Shown here: one piece after another, positions 51,419-60,935 of the stretch
How positions within the stretch are numbered: the first letter of the stretch is position 1
Layout: every line of letters begins with the position of its first letter
Source of the DNA: Deinococcus sp. KNUC1210
GTDB taxonomy: Bacteria; Deinococcota; Deinococci; Deinococcales; Deinococcaceae
DNA: 64,000 nucleotides
Reading direction: 5' to 3'
Assembly: GCF_022344005.1 (NCBI RefSeq)
Contig: NZ_CP092190.1
Coordinates: forward strand, 992,001 to 1,056,000
Notes under the pieces: model-generated
Seen by the model: the letters and a program-made list of their open reading frames with translations, nothing else
What the model was told of the DNA's origin: nothing
Databases searched by the model: none
Translations under genes and position numbers: made by a program

Positions 51419-52022
51419 GGAATCAGACTCACCTGCCGTTCCAGCGCCTCCTTCAGCAGCGTCCTGTAGACCTTCCCACTCACCTCGTAGGTGCCGAAAC
51501 GCGCCAGATGCGGATTCTGAATCTGGGCATCCAACAACGCGAACCCGCGCTGTGTCAGATGCTTCGACAGCCGCACCAGCGCCACTTTCGACCCGTGCGT
51601 GACGCTGTGGAACATGGTTTCTCCGATGAAAGCCCCGCCGAGCACCAGTCCCAGCACACCGCCCGCCAGCCGCCCCCCTGATACGTCTCGAAACTGTGCG
51701 CCAGCCCGGTGCGGTGGAGATGCAGGTACAGGTCGGCCAGTTCGTCGCTGATCCAGGTTTCCTCTCGGTCGCGGCAGCCCGCCAGCACGCCCGCGAAATC
51801 GGTATCGATGGCCGTCTCGAAGCGGTTCAGGTGTTTCTTCAGGCTGCCGGGAATATGCAGGGCGTCGCCCAGCGGCACCAGCGCCCGCACGCGCACGGTG
51901 TACCACTGAAGGCCGTCGCCGTTGTCCATCAGAAACGAGCCGCCCGCATACCCCTGGGCGATGCTGCGGGTCAGCGGGTCGGGAAAAGCGTCGGGCGTGA
52001 AGCGTGATGGGTGATGGGTCAT
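51415..52022 (-). CDS. aat: Leucyl/phenylalanyl-tRNA-protein transferase (frameshifted)
   Basis: N-end-rule enzyme transferring Leu or Phe to proteins with N-terminal Arg or Lys, marking them for ClpAP-type degradation. Two frames join at a C6 run (51673-51678). One more base gives FETYQGGRLAGGVLGLVLGG followed by AFIGETMFHSVTHGSKVALVRL, the family core, and a 202-aa protein. ATG 52022 begins MTHHPSRF, encoded by the left arm of an inverted-repeat element, so the native start may have been supplied by that insertion. An ATG at 52070 is an alternative. Confidence 0.88.
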
Positions 52023-52100
52023 CGAATGCCTTCCGTGAGGTGTGACTCTGGAATAGAACTGCTCTGGCACGCCTTCAGCGGCTCATCACCCATCACGCTT
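52000..52100. repeat. Intergenic inverted-repeat element, copy 3
   Basis: Perfect 17-bp terminal inverted repeat: AAGCGTGATGGGTGATG (52000-52016) and its complement at 52084-52100. Left arm overlaps the aat N-terminus; the right arm overlaps the 3' end of the PaaI-type gene or lies just beyond it. Ends are related to copies 1 and 2. Confidence 0.75.
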
Positions 52101-52552
52101 TACCCATTCCCCTGCTCTTTCCCCTTGCCGTAGAGCACCGCCTGTGTGCAGCGAAACAGGGCCATGCGCTTGCCCTCGGCATTCCTGACTTCGGCGTCCC
52201 AGACCTGGGTGGTGCGGCCTGTATGGACGGGTGTGGCCTCGCAGGTGATGGTACCCGCCAGCGCCGTTCCCAGAAAATTGGATTTGAGTTCGATGGTGGT
52301 GAAGCCCACCGCCGACTCGGGCAGCAGCAGACGGCAGCCGTAGCCGCACGCGGTATCGGCCAGCGCAATGACGGTGGCGGCGTGCAGAAAGCCGTTGGGG
52401 GCCAGCAGTTCAGGGCGAATCGTCAGTTCGGCGCGGATCACGTCGGGCGTCATCTCGGTAAAGACGATGCCGATCAGGCCGGGCAGGTGGCCCACGCTGC
52501 GCTCGTTGACCAGCTTCAGGCGTTCGGCTGGGGGAAGGTCACGTTCATTCAC
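52100..52552 (-). CDS. PaaI-type hotdog thioesterase
   Basis: 150-aa hotdog-fold protein with the PaaI pattern: PNGFLHAATVIALADTACGYG (active-site Asn, His, and Asp in ALADTA), then VGFTTIELKSNFLGTA and VHTGRTTQVWDAEV. Such enzymes hydrolyse aromatic or medium-chain acyl-CoAs. GTG 52552 is the start, seven bases after TAAGCT on the minus strand. It could act as a CoA-release valve for the beta-oxidation genes nearby, but it does not share their motif. Confidence 0.87.
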   Translation of the reverse strand: MNERDLPPAERLKLVNERSVGHLPGLIGIVFTEMTPDVIRAELTIRPELLAPNGFLHAATVIALADTACGYGCRLLLPESAVGFTTIELKSNFLGTALAGTITCEATPVHTGRTTQVWDAEVRNAEGKRMALFRCTQAVLYGKGKEQGNG

Positions 52553-52599
52553 GCCCCTCAGCTTAGCGAAAGATCAGCCCGGCACTCTATTCTGCCCGC

Positions 52600-53793
52600 A
52601 TGACGCCCGCCGATCCGTCCGACCACCAGCCCACACCCTCGCTGACCACCCTTGCCGTCCGTGCCGGGGAACACGCCTCGCCCACTGCCAGCACCTCGCT
52701 GATCGAGCCGATCTACCAGAGCACGGTGTACAGCTTTCCCGACCTGGAGAGCCTGGAAGCGGGCATGGCGGGCCAGCAGGACGCCTATTTCTATTACCGC
52801 AACGGCACCCCCAACGCCAGCACCCTGGAACGCGCCCTGGCTGAACTGGAGGGCTGCGAGGCTGCCGCGTGCGCTGCCAGCGGCATGGCAGCCATCAGCG
52901 CGGCGTTTCTGGGCGTGCTCTCGGCAGGCGACCACATCATCACCGACGAACGGGTGTACGGCGTGACCTATGCCCTGCTGCGCGACGAACTGCCCCGGCT
53001 GGGTATCGAGGTCAGCTTCGTGGACGCACTCGATCTGGACGCGGTGGCTGCGGCTTTCCGCCCGAACACGAAACTGCTGCACGTCGAAAACCTGACCAAC
53101 CCGCTCCTGACCGTGACCGACGTGCCGAAGCTCGCCGAGCTGGCCCACGCACGCGGGGCACTGCTGAGCGTGGACAGCACGTTTACCGGCCCAGCCGTCT
53201 TCAGGCCCGCGCAGCACGGCGCAGACATCGTCACGCACTCGCTCGCCAAGTATCTGAGTGGACACAGCACCGCGTTCGGCGGCGCCGTGATCGGGCGGGC
53301 CGATCTGGTGGCGCAGGCACGGCGCGTGCTGCTGCGGCTGGGCGGCACCATCAGCGCCTTCGATGCCTGGATGACCCTTCAGGGCCTCAAAACGCTGGGC
53401 CTGCGGATGCGTGCCCACAGCGGCAACGCGCAGGCCATCGCCGACGTGCTGCAAAACCATCCGCGTGTGCGGCGGGTATATCACCCCGGTCTGGAGAGCC
53501 ATCCCCAGTTTCTGCTGGCCCAGGATCTGTACCCCGACGGCTTCGGCGGCATGATGGCGCTGGAAGTGGACGACGCCGACGAATTCGTGAAGCGGCTGGC
53601 CGGGCGGATTCCGCTGGCCCCCAGCCTCGCCGACGTGATGAGCACGCTGTCTCACCCGTGGAGCACCAGTCACCGGGCATTGCCGGACGCAGACAAACGG
53701 CGGCTGGGGATCACGCCGGGGCTGCTGCGGTTTTCGGTGGGGATCGAGGATGTCGTGGACCTGCTGGATGAATTGGAGCGGGCGCTGGCTTGA
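52600..53793 (+). CDS. Cys/Met-metabolism PLP-dependent enzyme
   Basis: 397-aa fold-type I enzyme of the cystathionine gamma-synthase/gamma-lyase/methionine gamma-lyase family. PLP Lys in [12 protein letters not shown]; phosphate-binding [11 protein letters not shown] and ASGMAAISA; substrate-binding SVDSTF. The exact reaction cannot be fixed from sequence by eye. TATTCT (52588-52593) is six bases before the ATG. It is divergent from the PaaI-type gene. Confidence 0.88.
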   Translation: MTPADPSDHQPTPSLTTLAVRAGEHASPTASTSLIEPIYQSTVYSFPDLESLEAGMAGQQDAYFYYRNGTPNASTLERALAELEGCEAAACAASGMAAISAAFLGVLSAGDHIITDERVYGVTYALLRDELPRLGIEVSFVDALDLDAVAAAFRPNTKLLHVENLTNPLLTVTDVPKLAELAHARGALLSVDSTFTGPAVFRPAQHGADIVTHSLAKYLSGHSTAFGGAVIGRADLVAQARRVLLRLGGTISAFDAWMTLQGLKTLGLRMRAHSGNAQAIADVLQNHPRVRRVYHPGLESHPQFLLAQDLYPDGFGGMMALEVDDADEFVKRLAGRIPLAPSLADVMSTLSHPWSTSHRALPDADKRRLGITPGLLRFSVGIEDVVDLLDELERALA

Positions 53794-54126
53794 GAGGGAT
53801 CGCGGGTGCGCGGCGTTCGGCGGCTGCCTGAGTGCGACCCCACCCGCTCGCCAGAGGACAGAAGGGGCGCATGCCTGCCGGTTCATTCAAAGTCAGGCCA
53901 CTTCAACAGCAACAGGGAAGCAACCGCACTTGCTTCCCTGTTGAAAAGTAGACGATCTGGAGCGAGGCTCGGACATTCGGCAACACGGACGCCATACCGC
54001 AGGAAACCAGGCAATCCGACCAACTGGAACGTATCGGCGCAGTCGTGACCGAACGTCCATCAACCACCAGCAGAGGACACCAAAAGAGGGGGCCGCCCAA
54101 CCCGGGCGGCCCCCTCCTCATTCACC
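53794..54126. other. Intergenic region (333 nt) with two hairpins, no gene seen
   Basis: No convincing coding frame. It contains a 14-bp perfect stem with six-base loop (53910-53923 with 53930-53943), whose arms can also pair in a shifted register (TTCAACAG/CTGTTGAA), and the terminator of the next minus-strand gene (54082-54115). The first hairpin ends the PLP-enzyme transcript about 120 nt after its stop. Confidence 0.6.
54082..54115 (-). terminator. Rho-independent terminator of the E3-binding-domain gene
   Basis: 12-bp GC stem (54087-54098 with 54104-54115), five-base loop, followed on the minus strand by CTTTT. Starts 12 nt after the gene's stop. Confidence 0.88.
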
Positions 54127-55647
54127 TTAGAACAGCAGCTTGATCGGCGTCTCCAGCAGCGCCGCCACGTCATGCAGGAAGCTGGCACCACGACGGGCGT
54201 CCATGTCGCCGCGCAGGCTCAACACGGCGCGGCCATCCTCGCTGCGGCCCACGCTCAGGCTGCGCTCTCCGAGGTGCAGTTCGTCCAGACCCAGTTCGGC
54301 AGCGTCCAGCACCAGCAGACCCTGGGCCGCGCCGCCGCGCTGCGACAATGCGCCCAGCGAGGTGCGGAAGTCGCCCGACAGGTCGGCAGCCAGCGCCTGA
54401 CCTGAAGCGTCGGCCAAGGTCACGCCTGCACCGCCGGGCAGACCCAGCGCACCCAGACTGCGGGCAGCGGCGCGGCCCACCAGCAGGCTCAGCGGCACGG
54501 CCTGACCCAGGGCTTCCGAGAGCTGTGCCTGCGCCGTCATCAGCGCCGCGACGTCAGCATTCAGACGCAGCGAGACGCCCGCGAAGGCTGCTGCTGGCAT
54601 GGGTGTGGCCTGCGCGGCAGGCAGGACGGGGGCGGCGGGCACAGGCGGCGCGGCCACCGGGGCAGGCATCGGCGTGGCGGGCACGGCCACAGACGGGGCC
54701 TCGACCACCGGAACGGCGGAGTCGGGAACGAAGCTGCCCAGATCGCTGCTGACAGCGGCAGGCACATGCTCGGCGGCAGGCTGACCCTGATCGAGTTCGA
54801 CGACCTCGGTCTCGGCAGCGTCCACTTCGATGGGCAGGGACTCGGTGGGCATGGACACGGCTGCCGGAACCACTTCGGCAGGGGTTTCGGTGTGGGCCAC
54901 GCCGATCAGCGGCTCTGGCGTGGGGGCAGACACCGGGGCGGGCTGAGGCGTCGCCTGGGCTGCAACCGGCGGCACGGCAGTTTCAGCGGGCTTGCGGTAC
55001 AGGCGCGACAGGAAGCCGCCCAGGCCGAAGCCTGCGGCGGGCTGAGCAGGCGGCTGAGCCACGTCGGCCTGCGCGGCCACCGGGGAGACGGCGGGCTGCA
55101 CTTCGGGCATCTGCACTGCGGGCATGGACACGGGTGCCGGAGCCAGTTCCTCGGCGGCCACGGCGGCCACGGCGGCCACGGCGGGCACGTCGAGTTCGGC
55201 CTCTTCCAGCTCGAAATCCTCGTTCTCGCTGGAAACGTCTTCTTCAAGCACTGCGGCGGCGGGAACTTCGAGCTGCCTGGGCATCTCGGCAACCGGCGCG
55301 GCCTCCATCATTGGCGCGGCATGCACGCCGTTCAGGACGGGTTCGACCTTCACGTCGGAGTGCTGCGCCACGAACTCGGTGATGTCGGACTCGACGCCCG
55401 CAGCGCTCAGTGCCTGCAGGCCCGCGCTGCCCATCACCGGCATCGGGGGCATCTGCCCGGTCCAGCCGGGAGGCGCTTCATCCACCGGGGTCGCCGGCGG
55501 CTCCTCGTCACCGCTCATAATGCGGGAAAGATAGTTCAGAATATCCTGTTCCACGATGGTGCCGCTGTCCCCTGAGCCGGGGATGTTGCGCCAGTCGATA
55601 CCGTTCGCTTCAGCCAAAATCTTGGCCAGCGGCGAGATTGAGTCCAT
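54127..55647 (-). CDS. E3-binding (peripheral subunit-binding) domain protein with degenerate acyltransferase-like C-terminus
   Basis: 506 aa. Residues about 3-43 (SISPLAKILAEANGIDWRNI, then GSGDSGTIVEQDIL) are a textbook peripheral subunit-binding domain, which in pyruvate and 2-oxoglutarate dehydrogenase E2 subunits holds E3. A roughly 330-residue Pro/Ala/Val/Glu-rich linker follows. The last about 140 residues look like a worn 2-oxoacid dehydrogenase acyltransferase fold (AGVSLRLNADVAALMTAQ; QAVPLSLLVGRAAARSL) without the catalytic HHxxxDG. No lipoyl domain is present. GAGGTGG precedes ATG 55647. A structural or scaffolding role for E3 is inferred. Confidence 0.75.
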   Translation of the reverse strand: MDSISPLAKILAEANGIDWRNIPGSGDSGTIVEQDILNYLSRIMSGDEEPPATPVDEAPPGWTGQMPPMPVMGSAGLQALSAAGVESDITEFVAQHSDVKVEPVLNGVHAAPMMEAAPVAEMPRQLEVPAAAVLEEDVSSENEDFELEEAELDVPAVAAVAAVAAEELAPAPVSMPAVQMPEVQPAVSPVAAQADVAQPPAQPAAGFGLGGFLSRLYRKPAETAVPPVAAQATPQPAPVSAPTPEPLIGVAHTETPAEVVPAAVSMPTESLPIEVDAAETEVVELDQGQPAAEHVPAAVSSDLGSFVPDSAVPVVEAPSVAVPATPMPAPVAAPPVPAAPVLPAAQATPMPAAAFAGVSLRLNADVAALMTAQAQLSEALGQAVPLSLLVGRAAARSLGALGLPGGAGVTLADASGQALAADLSGDFRTSLGALSQRGGAAQGLLVLDAAELGLDELHLGERSLSVGRSEDGRAVLSLRGDMDARRGASFLHDVAALLETPIKLLF

Positions 55648-55848
55648 GTGTGCCACCTCTGGCCTCACATTCTAAGCCATTTCTCACTGTTGTCCGTGAG
55701 GTTTTTCAGACGCGGTGGGGGGTGTGCTTCCCCAGGCAGCCGCGCCCCAGCCCCCTTCCGGCGACCGGGCAAGGAGTCATTTCGGAAGGCCGGGCCGCGT
55801 GATAGTGTGACGGCACTTCCGGGCAAGACGCCAGGAAAGGAACCATCC

Positions 55849-55914
55849 ATGAATTCCTGTGCAACTGCCAACGCCAACCCTGCCGATCCCGCCATGCCGA
55901 CTCCGCCATGCTGA
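55849..55914 (+). CDS. Short upstream ORF coupled to the Glu/Leu dehydrogenase homologue
   Basis: 21 codons (MNSCATANANPADPAMPTPPC) preceded by AGGAAAGGAACC. Its TGA (55912-55914) lies just past the ATG (55908) of the dehydrogenase homologue, which itself lacks a ribosome site. It may be a leader that couples translation. Alternatively it is the true N-terminus, separated by another indel. Confidence 0.4.
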   Translation: MNSCATANANPADPAMPTPPC

Positions 55915-56948
55915 TTTTTGAAGAGATGTTGACCCGTGGGCATGAGCAGCTCACGGTGCTTCAGCACGCTCCCAGCGGCCTGAAGGCGGTCGTGGCGATT
56001 CATTCCACCGTGCTCGGCCCGGCCATCGCGGGCTGTCGTCTGCGCCCCTACGACGAAGAACGCGCCCTGCGCGACGCGCTCGCCATCAGCGAATCGATCA
56101 CCTTCAAGGCGGCGCTGGCAGGTCTGAACTACGGCGGCGGGGCCTGTGTGCTGCTGGCCCCCGCCAATGGTTCGGAAGAGAACCACCTGCGAGAAGCGCT
56201 GTTTCGTTCGCTGGGACGGCAGGTACGGGGGCTGGGACAGCGCCTCATCCTGACCGAAGATGCGGGCGTGACCGGCCAGGACATCGCCTTCACGGCCCAG
56301 GAAACCCAGGCCACGCTGGGCATGCACACCGACACCCCCACCGTCACCGCTTACGGCGTGTACCGGGGGCTGAAGGCGGCGGCCCGGACGGTCCTGGGCA
56401 GCGAGAGTCTGCGCGGCGTGCGCGTGGCGGTGCTGGGTGTCGGCTCGCTGGGCACGGCGCTGTGTCGCCACCTGTACCGCGAGGGCGCACGGCTGACCAT
56501 CGCCGATCAGCGGGCAGGCCGCGCCCAGGCACTGGCCGAGGAACTGGGCGGCAACGTGAAGGTGGTCGATGTCGAAGACCTGCTGGACGCGCCCTGCGAC
56601 GTGCTTTCGCCGTGTGGGTTCGGGCACAGCATCAAATACGCCGATGTCGAGAGGTTGCAGTGCCGCATGATCGCCGGGGGCGAGCATCAGCCGCTGTCGC
56701 GCCGGGGAGAGCAGGCGGTCAAGGAAGCGGGCATCGCCTATGTGCCCGATTACGCCATCAACGCGGCGGGCCTGATCTCGGTGGCAACCGGCATCAGTGC
56801 CGATCAGGCCGCCGAACAGGTGTATCAGACGGTGCTGCACATCTGCACCCTGGCCCAGCAGAACAGTAAACCCATTCATGTGGTGGCGAGAAGGCTGGCC
56901 GAGCGCCGCATCGAACTGATCGGCTCGCTGGCAAGGCCCGTGGTGTGA
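55908..56948 (+). CDS. Glu/Leu/Phe/Val dehydrogenase homologue lacking the catalytic lysine
   Basis: 346 aa with leucine-dehydrogenase architecture: MLIFEEMLTRGHEQLTVLQ, SGLKAVVAIHSTVLGPA, and a Rossmann domain with AVLGVGSLGTALC. The substrate-carboxylate Lys67 (ITFK) and Asp118 (TEDAG) are kept. In the active-site loop, however, GLNxGGGK reads GLNYGGGA: Ala79 replaces the lysine essential for amino-acid deamination. The following DP is also lost. The codon is GCC, so this is not a one-base miscall of AAG or AAA. Probably inactive as a classical dehydrogenase, perhaps regulatory or with altered chemistry. Confidence 0.82.
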   Translation: MLIFEEMLTRGHEQLTVLQHAPSGLKAVVAIHSTVLGPAIAGCRLRPYDEERALRDALAISESITFKAALAGLNYGGGACVLLAPANGSEENHLREALFRSLGRQVRGLGQRLILTEDAGVTGQDIAFTAQETQATLGMHTDTPTVTAYGVYRGLKAAARTVLGSESLRGVRVAVLGVGSLGTALCRHLYREGARLTIADQRAGRAQALAEELGGNVKVVDVEDLLDAPCDVLSPCGFGHSIKYADVERLQCRMIAGGEHQPLSRRGEQAVKEAGIAYVPDYAINAAGLISVATGISADQAAEQVYQTVLHICTLAQQNSKPIHVVARRLAERRIELIGSLARPVV

Positions 56949-56951
56949 TGA

Positions 56952-57695
<744 letters not shown>

Positions 57696-58077
57696 GCCAC
57701 CTCCGCTCTTCGCTCGGCCAGCGCTGCCCAGAGCGGTGTATCTGCCGTGCAGACAGGCGCTCCACCCGTTTCACCAAGCGGATTTCTGCCCGAACATGGC
57801 AACCCGCTCTCTGAGAAAGCCGCTCCTGGAAGGGAAACGCGGTGAATCTGCTCCTCTCACCTGACCGAATCTCGGAGAGTGGGAACGCCCCGAACGGCAG
57901 GCTTCACTTTTACCTGGACTGTACCGTCACCGCCGATACTGCTCGCCGCCGCTTCCTTGGAACCTTCCAGAGCGCTACCCTGTGCCTTGCCCGGCGAAGC
58001 TCCAGCTCCTGCCCCATCCAGCTACAGCCGCCTCCCCCGCCCCTGCTGCCCGCCTTCTCTCCCCGACCGGAGCCACC
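57696..58077 (+). other. Intergenic region (382 nt), no gene seen
   Basis: No frame with convincing coding character. The last 120 nt are Pro/Ser-codon-like and C-rich. A weak TTCCTT-N17-TACCCT pair (about 57953-57981) could be the promoter of the DUF5693-csaB pair. Confidence 0.4.
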
Positions 58078-59946
58078 GTGACCCAGCCACCTGCCAAGCC
58101 CCCGCTTTCCCGTTCCCCGGCCACCACGCCGGGTACGCATCTGCCGCCCGCCACCCGCCACCCGCTGACGCCCGTGCTGCTGGGTATCATCGCCCTGGCC
58201 CTGATTCCGGCGCTGATCCTGGCGTTCTCGCGTGTGGCCTTCGAGGGCCAGCAGAAGACCGTTGCCATGATCATGGATTACCCGTCAGTGTCGGGACAGG
58301 CCAATGTGAACGGGCAGACGCCGCTCGACCTGCTGAACCATTACCGCACGCTGGGAGTGAACGGTGTGGCTGTCTACGAAGACACCGTGAGTTCCAGAGT
58401 GACGCGCGGCGAACTGTACCTGAAGTCCGGGGCCGATCTGGCGTCCGACAACCCCGGCCAGGGCTTCAATACTCAGTGGACCTACACCCGCGACCTCAAG
58501 CCGGGCACCATCGAATCGCTGATTCCCCGCTACAACGTCAAACCCGTTCAGGTGAAGCTGCTCGGCTTTAACTGGTTCGCGTGGCCGATCAATCCGGCCT
58601 TTCTGCCGGCTGGCCCGAACCTGACGCTCATCAACAGTCTGAAGGCGCAGGGCTACATCGTGGTATACCGCCCGTTCGACAGCAGCGCCGTGCTGAACCC
58701 CGGTGCCGACTGGCCCGACGTACCGTTCCTGGCCTTCACTTCGGGCAAGATCACGGGCGAGGGCAACCCGGATCTGATGCGCCAGATGCGCGAACGCCTG
58801 GGCAAGCGCGTTCCGGCCATCATCGAATCCACGACACAGAAGGGGCTGGAACAGCTGATCGCGGGCGGCAGCGCGGTGCGCCTCTTCAGCATCTCCTCGA
58901 ACTGGCAGAACACCCTCACCCCCACCGACGTTTCCAGCAAATTCGTGCTGGCCGCCCGCGAGCGCAGCCACAAGCTGCTGTACATGCGCCCGTTCCGCAC
59001 CATCGAAGACACCGACACCTTCCTGACCGACGTGAAGAGTGGGCTGGGCCGATGGGGCATCAGCGTGGGGCTGCCCAAACCCGCCGCCTACGAGCCGAGC
59101 ACCCTGCTGCGCTGGCTGTGCGTACTGGGACCGCTGGCAGCGCTGCTGCTGGTGGGCGTGAGCTACCCGCTGGTGCGCGTGGGGCTGGGCGTGGCGGTGC
59201 TGGCCCTGCTGGGCGCACTCGGCATGAACGGCTTCGCACCGCTGCCCGGCTTCGCGCTGATCGCGGCCATCACCTTTCCGGCGCTGGGGCTGGTGCTGCG
59301 TCGCCACAAACCCACCGACTGGTTCGTGGCGACGGGCCTGAGTCTGGCGGGTGTGCTGTTCGTTTCGGCGCTGGGAGCCACCCGCGACAGCATGCTGGGC
59401 CTTGATCCCTTCAAGGGCGTGGGCCTGACGCTGGCGGCCCCGATTCTGCTGGTGGCGCTCAGCTTCCTGCCGCGCCAGGATATCCGGCGCACGCTGTACA
59501 TGCTGTTTGCCCGCCCGATTCGCCTCGGTGACGTCCTGATCGTGATGGTGGCGCTGCTCGCCGTGGCCCTGGTGTTTCTGCGGCGTGGGAATTCCACCGG
59601 GCTGGGTGTGTCGGATGCCGAGGCTCAGCTGCGCCAGACGGTGCAGGACAACCTGATCCGTCCCCGCTTCAAGGAAGTCGCCGGACATCCGCTGCTGCTG
59701 CTGGGGCTGTCGGGTGTGGTGCCGGGCTACGTGACCCCGCTGCTGCTGCTGGGCGGCGTGATCGGTCAGGGCAGCATCCTGAACACCTTCACGCACTTTC
59801 ACACGCCGCTGCTCATCAGCTTCACGCGGGCGGTGTACGGCCTGGGCCTGGGCCTGATTCTGGGCTACATCCTGATCTATATCGTCAAGTGGGTCATTCA
59901 GCTCTGGAACGGGCGCGGCGAGTGGCTGCCCCAAGAAGCCGCATGA
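58078..59946 (+). CDS. DUF5693-family membrane protein
   Basis: 622 aa. A polar Pro-rich N-terminus, one membrane helix (about residues 30-52), an extracytoplasmic domain of about 270 residues (starting RVAFEGQQKTVAMIMDYPS), then about nine hydrophobic helices to the C-terminus. It matches my recollection of DUF5693 proteins, which regularly precede csaB. GTG 58078 with GGAG is preferred to the upstream open frame. Its stop overlaps the csaB ATG by four bases, so the two are translated together and probably act together in cell-envelope polymer pyruvylation or export. Confidence 0.75.
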   Translation: MTQPPAKPPLSRSPATTPGTHLPPATRHPLTPVLLGIIALALIPALILAFSRVAFEGQQKTVAMIMDYPSVSGQANVNGQTPLDLLNHYRTLGVNGVAVYEDTVSSRVTRGELYLKSGADLASDNPGQGFNTQWTYTRDLKPGTIESLIPRYNVKPVQVKLLGFNWFAWPINPAFLPAGPNLTLINSLKAQGYIVVYRPFDSSAVLNPGADWPDVPFLAFTSGKITGEGNPDLMRQMRERLGKRVPAIIESTTQKGLEQLIAGGSAVRLFSISSNWQNTLTPTDVSSKFVLAARERSHKLLYMRPFRTIEDTDTFLTDVKSGLGRWGISVGLPKPAAYEPSTLLRWLCVLGPLAALLLVGVSYPLVRVGLGVAVLALLGALGMNGFAPLPGFALIAAITFPALGLVLRRHKPTDWFVATGLSLAGVLFVSALGATRDSMLGLDPFKGVGLTLAAPILLVALSFLPRQDIRRTLYMLFARPIRLGDVLIVMVALLAVALVFLRRGNSTGLGVSDAEAQLRQTVQDNLIRPRFKEVAGHPLLLLGLSGVVPGYVTPLLLLGGVIGQGSILNTFTHFHTPLLISFTRAVYGLGLGLILGYILIYIVKWVIQLWNGRGEWLPQEAA

Positions 59947-60917
59947 ACGTCACGGTCAGCGGCTACTACGGCTTTCACAACACCGGAGACGAGGCCATCG
60001 CCCTCTCTATTTCGCGTGAACTGAAGGCCAGAGGGCATGCGCCGCTGCTGCTGAGCCGCGAACCGGCACAGACCGCCGCCGCCTACGGGTGCGCCAGTGC
60101 GGCCCGCATGAGCCTGCCGGGGCTGCTGCGCTCTCTGCTGGGCGCTCAGATGGTGTGGTCGGGCGGCGGCGGTCTGCTTCAGGACAAGACCAGTAGCCGC
60201 AACCTGACGTACTACCTGACGCTGATTCGCGCCGCGCTGCTGCTGGGGCGGCGGGTGGTGGTGTTCAACCAGTCCATCGGGCCACTGAGTCTGGAAGGAG
60301 GCGCACGGGTGGCGCGGGTGCTGAGCGACCGCCGCATTCAGGTCATCGTGCGTGACCGCGCCTCGCTGGAGACGCTGCGCCGCCTGGGGGTGCAGGCCAC
60401 GCTGGGCGGCGATCCGGCACTGTTGCTCGCGCCATCGGCGGGCCTGACGCCGCGCCCGGAAACGGTGGTGCTGGCTCCACGCGGCGACGTGCAGGACGCC
60501 AACGCAGGTCTGCGGACACTGGCCCATCACCTCCGGGAACGGGGCCGACACGTGGTCGCGCTCAGCTTTCATCCGGGCGTGGACGACGCCGCCGCGCATG
60601 CCCTGGGAGCCGACGAGGTGATCAGCACCTCTGACCCGCAGCGGGCGCTCGACACCATCGCGGCGGCGGGCTACGTGGTGGGTGTGCGGCTGCACGCGGT
60701 CATTCTGGCGGCGGCGGCAGGCGTCCCGTTCGCGGGCGTCAGCTACGATCCCAAGGTCGCAGGCTTCTGCGACGATGCGGGCGCGGCGAGCGTCGGCACC
60801 GATTTCGACCCGGCACAGGTGTGCGGACTGGTGCAGAAGAACACCGCCCCCGACTGGGCACAGGTCGAGGAAATGCGGGCGCGGGCGCGGGAGAGCTTCG
60901 ATCTAGCGTTGAAGTAG
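59943..60917 (+). CDS. csaB: Polysaccharide pyruvyl transferase CsaB
   Basis: 324-aa cytoplasmic enzyme adding pyruvate ketals to a secondary cell-wall polysaccharide, the ligand for SLH domains that anchor the S-layer. It has the glycosyltransferase-like opening TVSGYYGFHNTGDEAI, GGGGLLQDKTS, the GGDPALLL segment, and the C-terminal VGVRLHAVILAAAAGVPF. This fits a Deinococcus-type envelope in which SLH proteins bind pyruvylated polymer. The upstream DUF5693 gene overlaps it. Confidence 0.92.
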   Translation: MNVTVSGYYGFHNTGDEAIALSISRELKARGHAPLLLSREPAQTAAAYGCASAARMSLPGLLRSLLGAQMVWSGGGGLLQDKTSSRNLTYYLTLIRAALLLGRRVVVFNQSIGPLSLEGGARVARVLSDRRIQVIVRDRASLETLRRLGVQATLGGDPALLLAPSAGLTPRPETVVLAPRGDVQDANAGLRTLAHHLRERGRHVVALSFHPGVDDAAAHALGADEVISTSDPQRALDTIAAAGYVVGVRLHAVILAAAAGVPFAGVSYDPKVAGFCDDAGAASVGTDFDPAQVCGLVQKNTAPDWAQVEEMRARARESFDLALK

Positions 60918-60935
60918 TGGTCCTGAAGTCTGTCG

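Noticed and set aside
51367..51678. aat and its neighbour as true pseudogenes
   Set aside because: Both have a single-base lesion in a C6 run and no other decay. Correcting one base gives complete conserved proteins.
52553..52599. SAM or other riboswitch before the Cys/Met PLP enzyme
   Set aside because: Only 47 nt separate the divergent starts and the gene appears leaderless, which leaves no room for an aptamer.
57842..58081. 79-codon plus-strand frame before the DUF5693 gene
   Set aside because: No ribosome site, ends in a Pro/Ser-rich GC-driven tail, overlaps the likely promoter and shows no recognisable domain.
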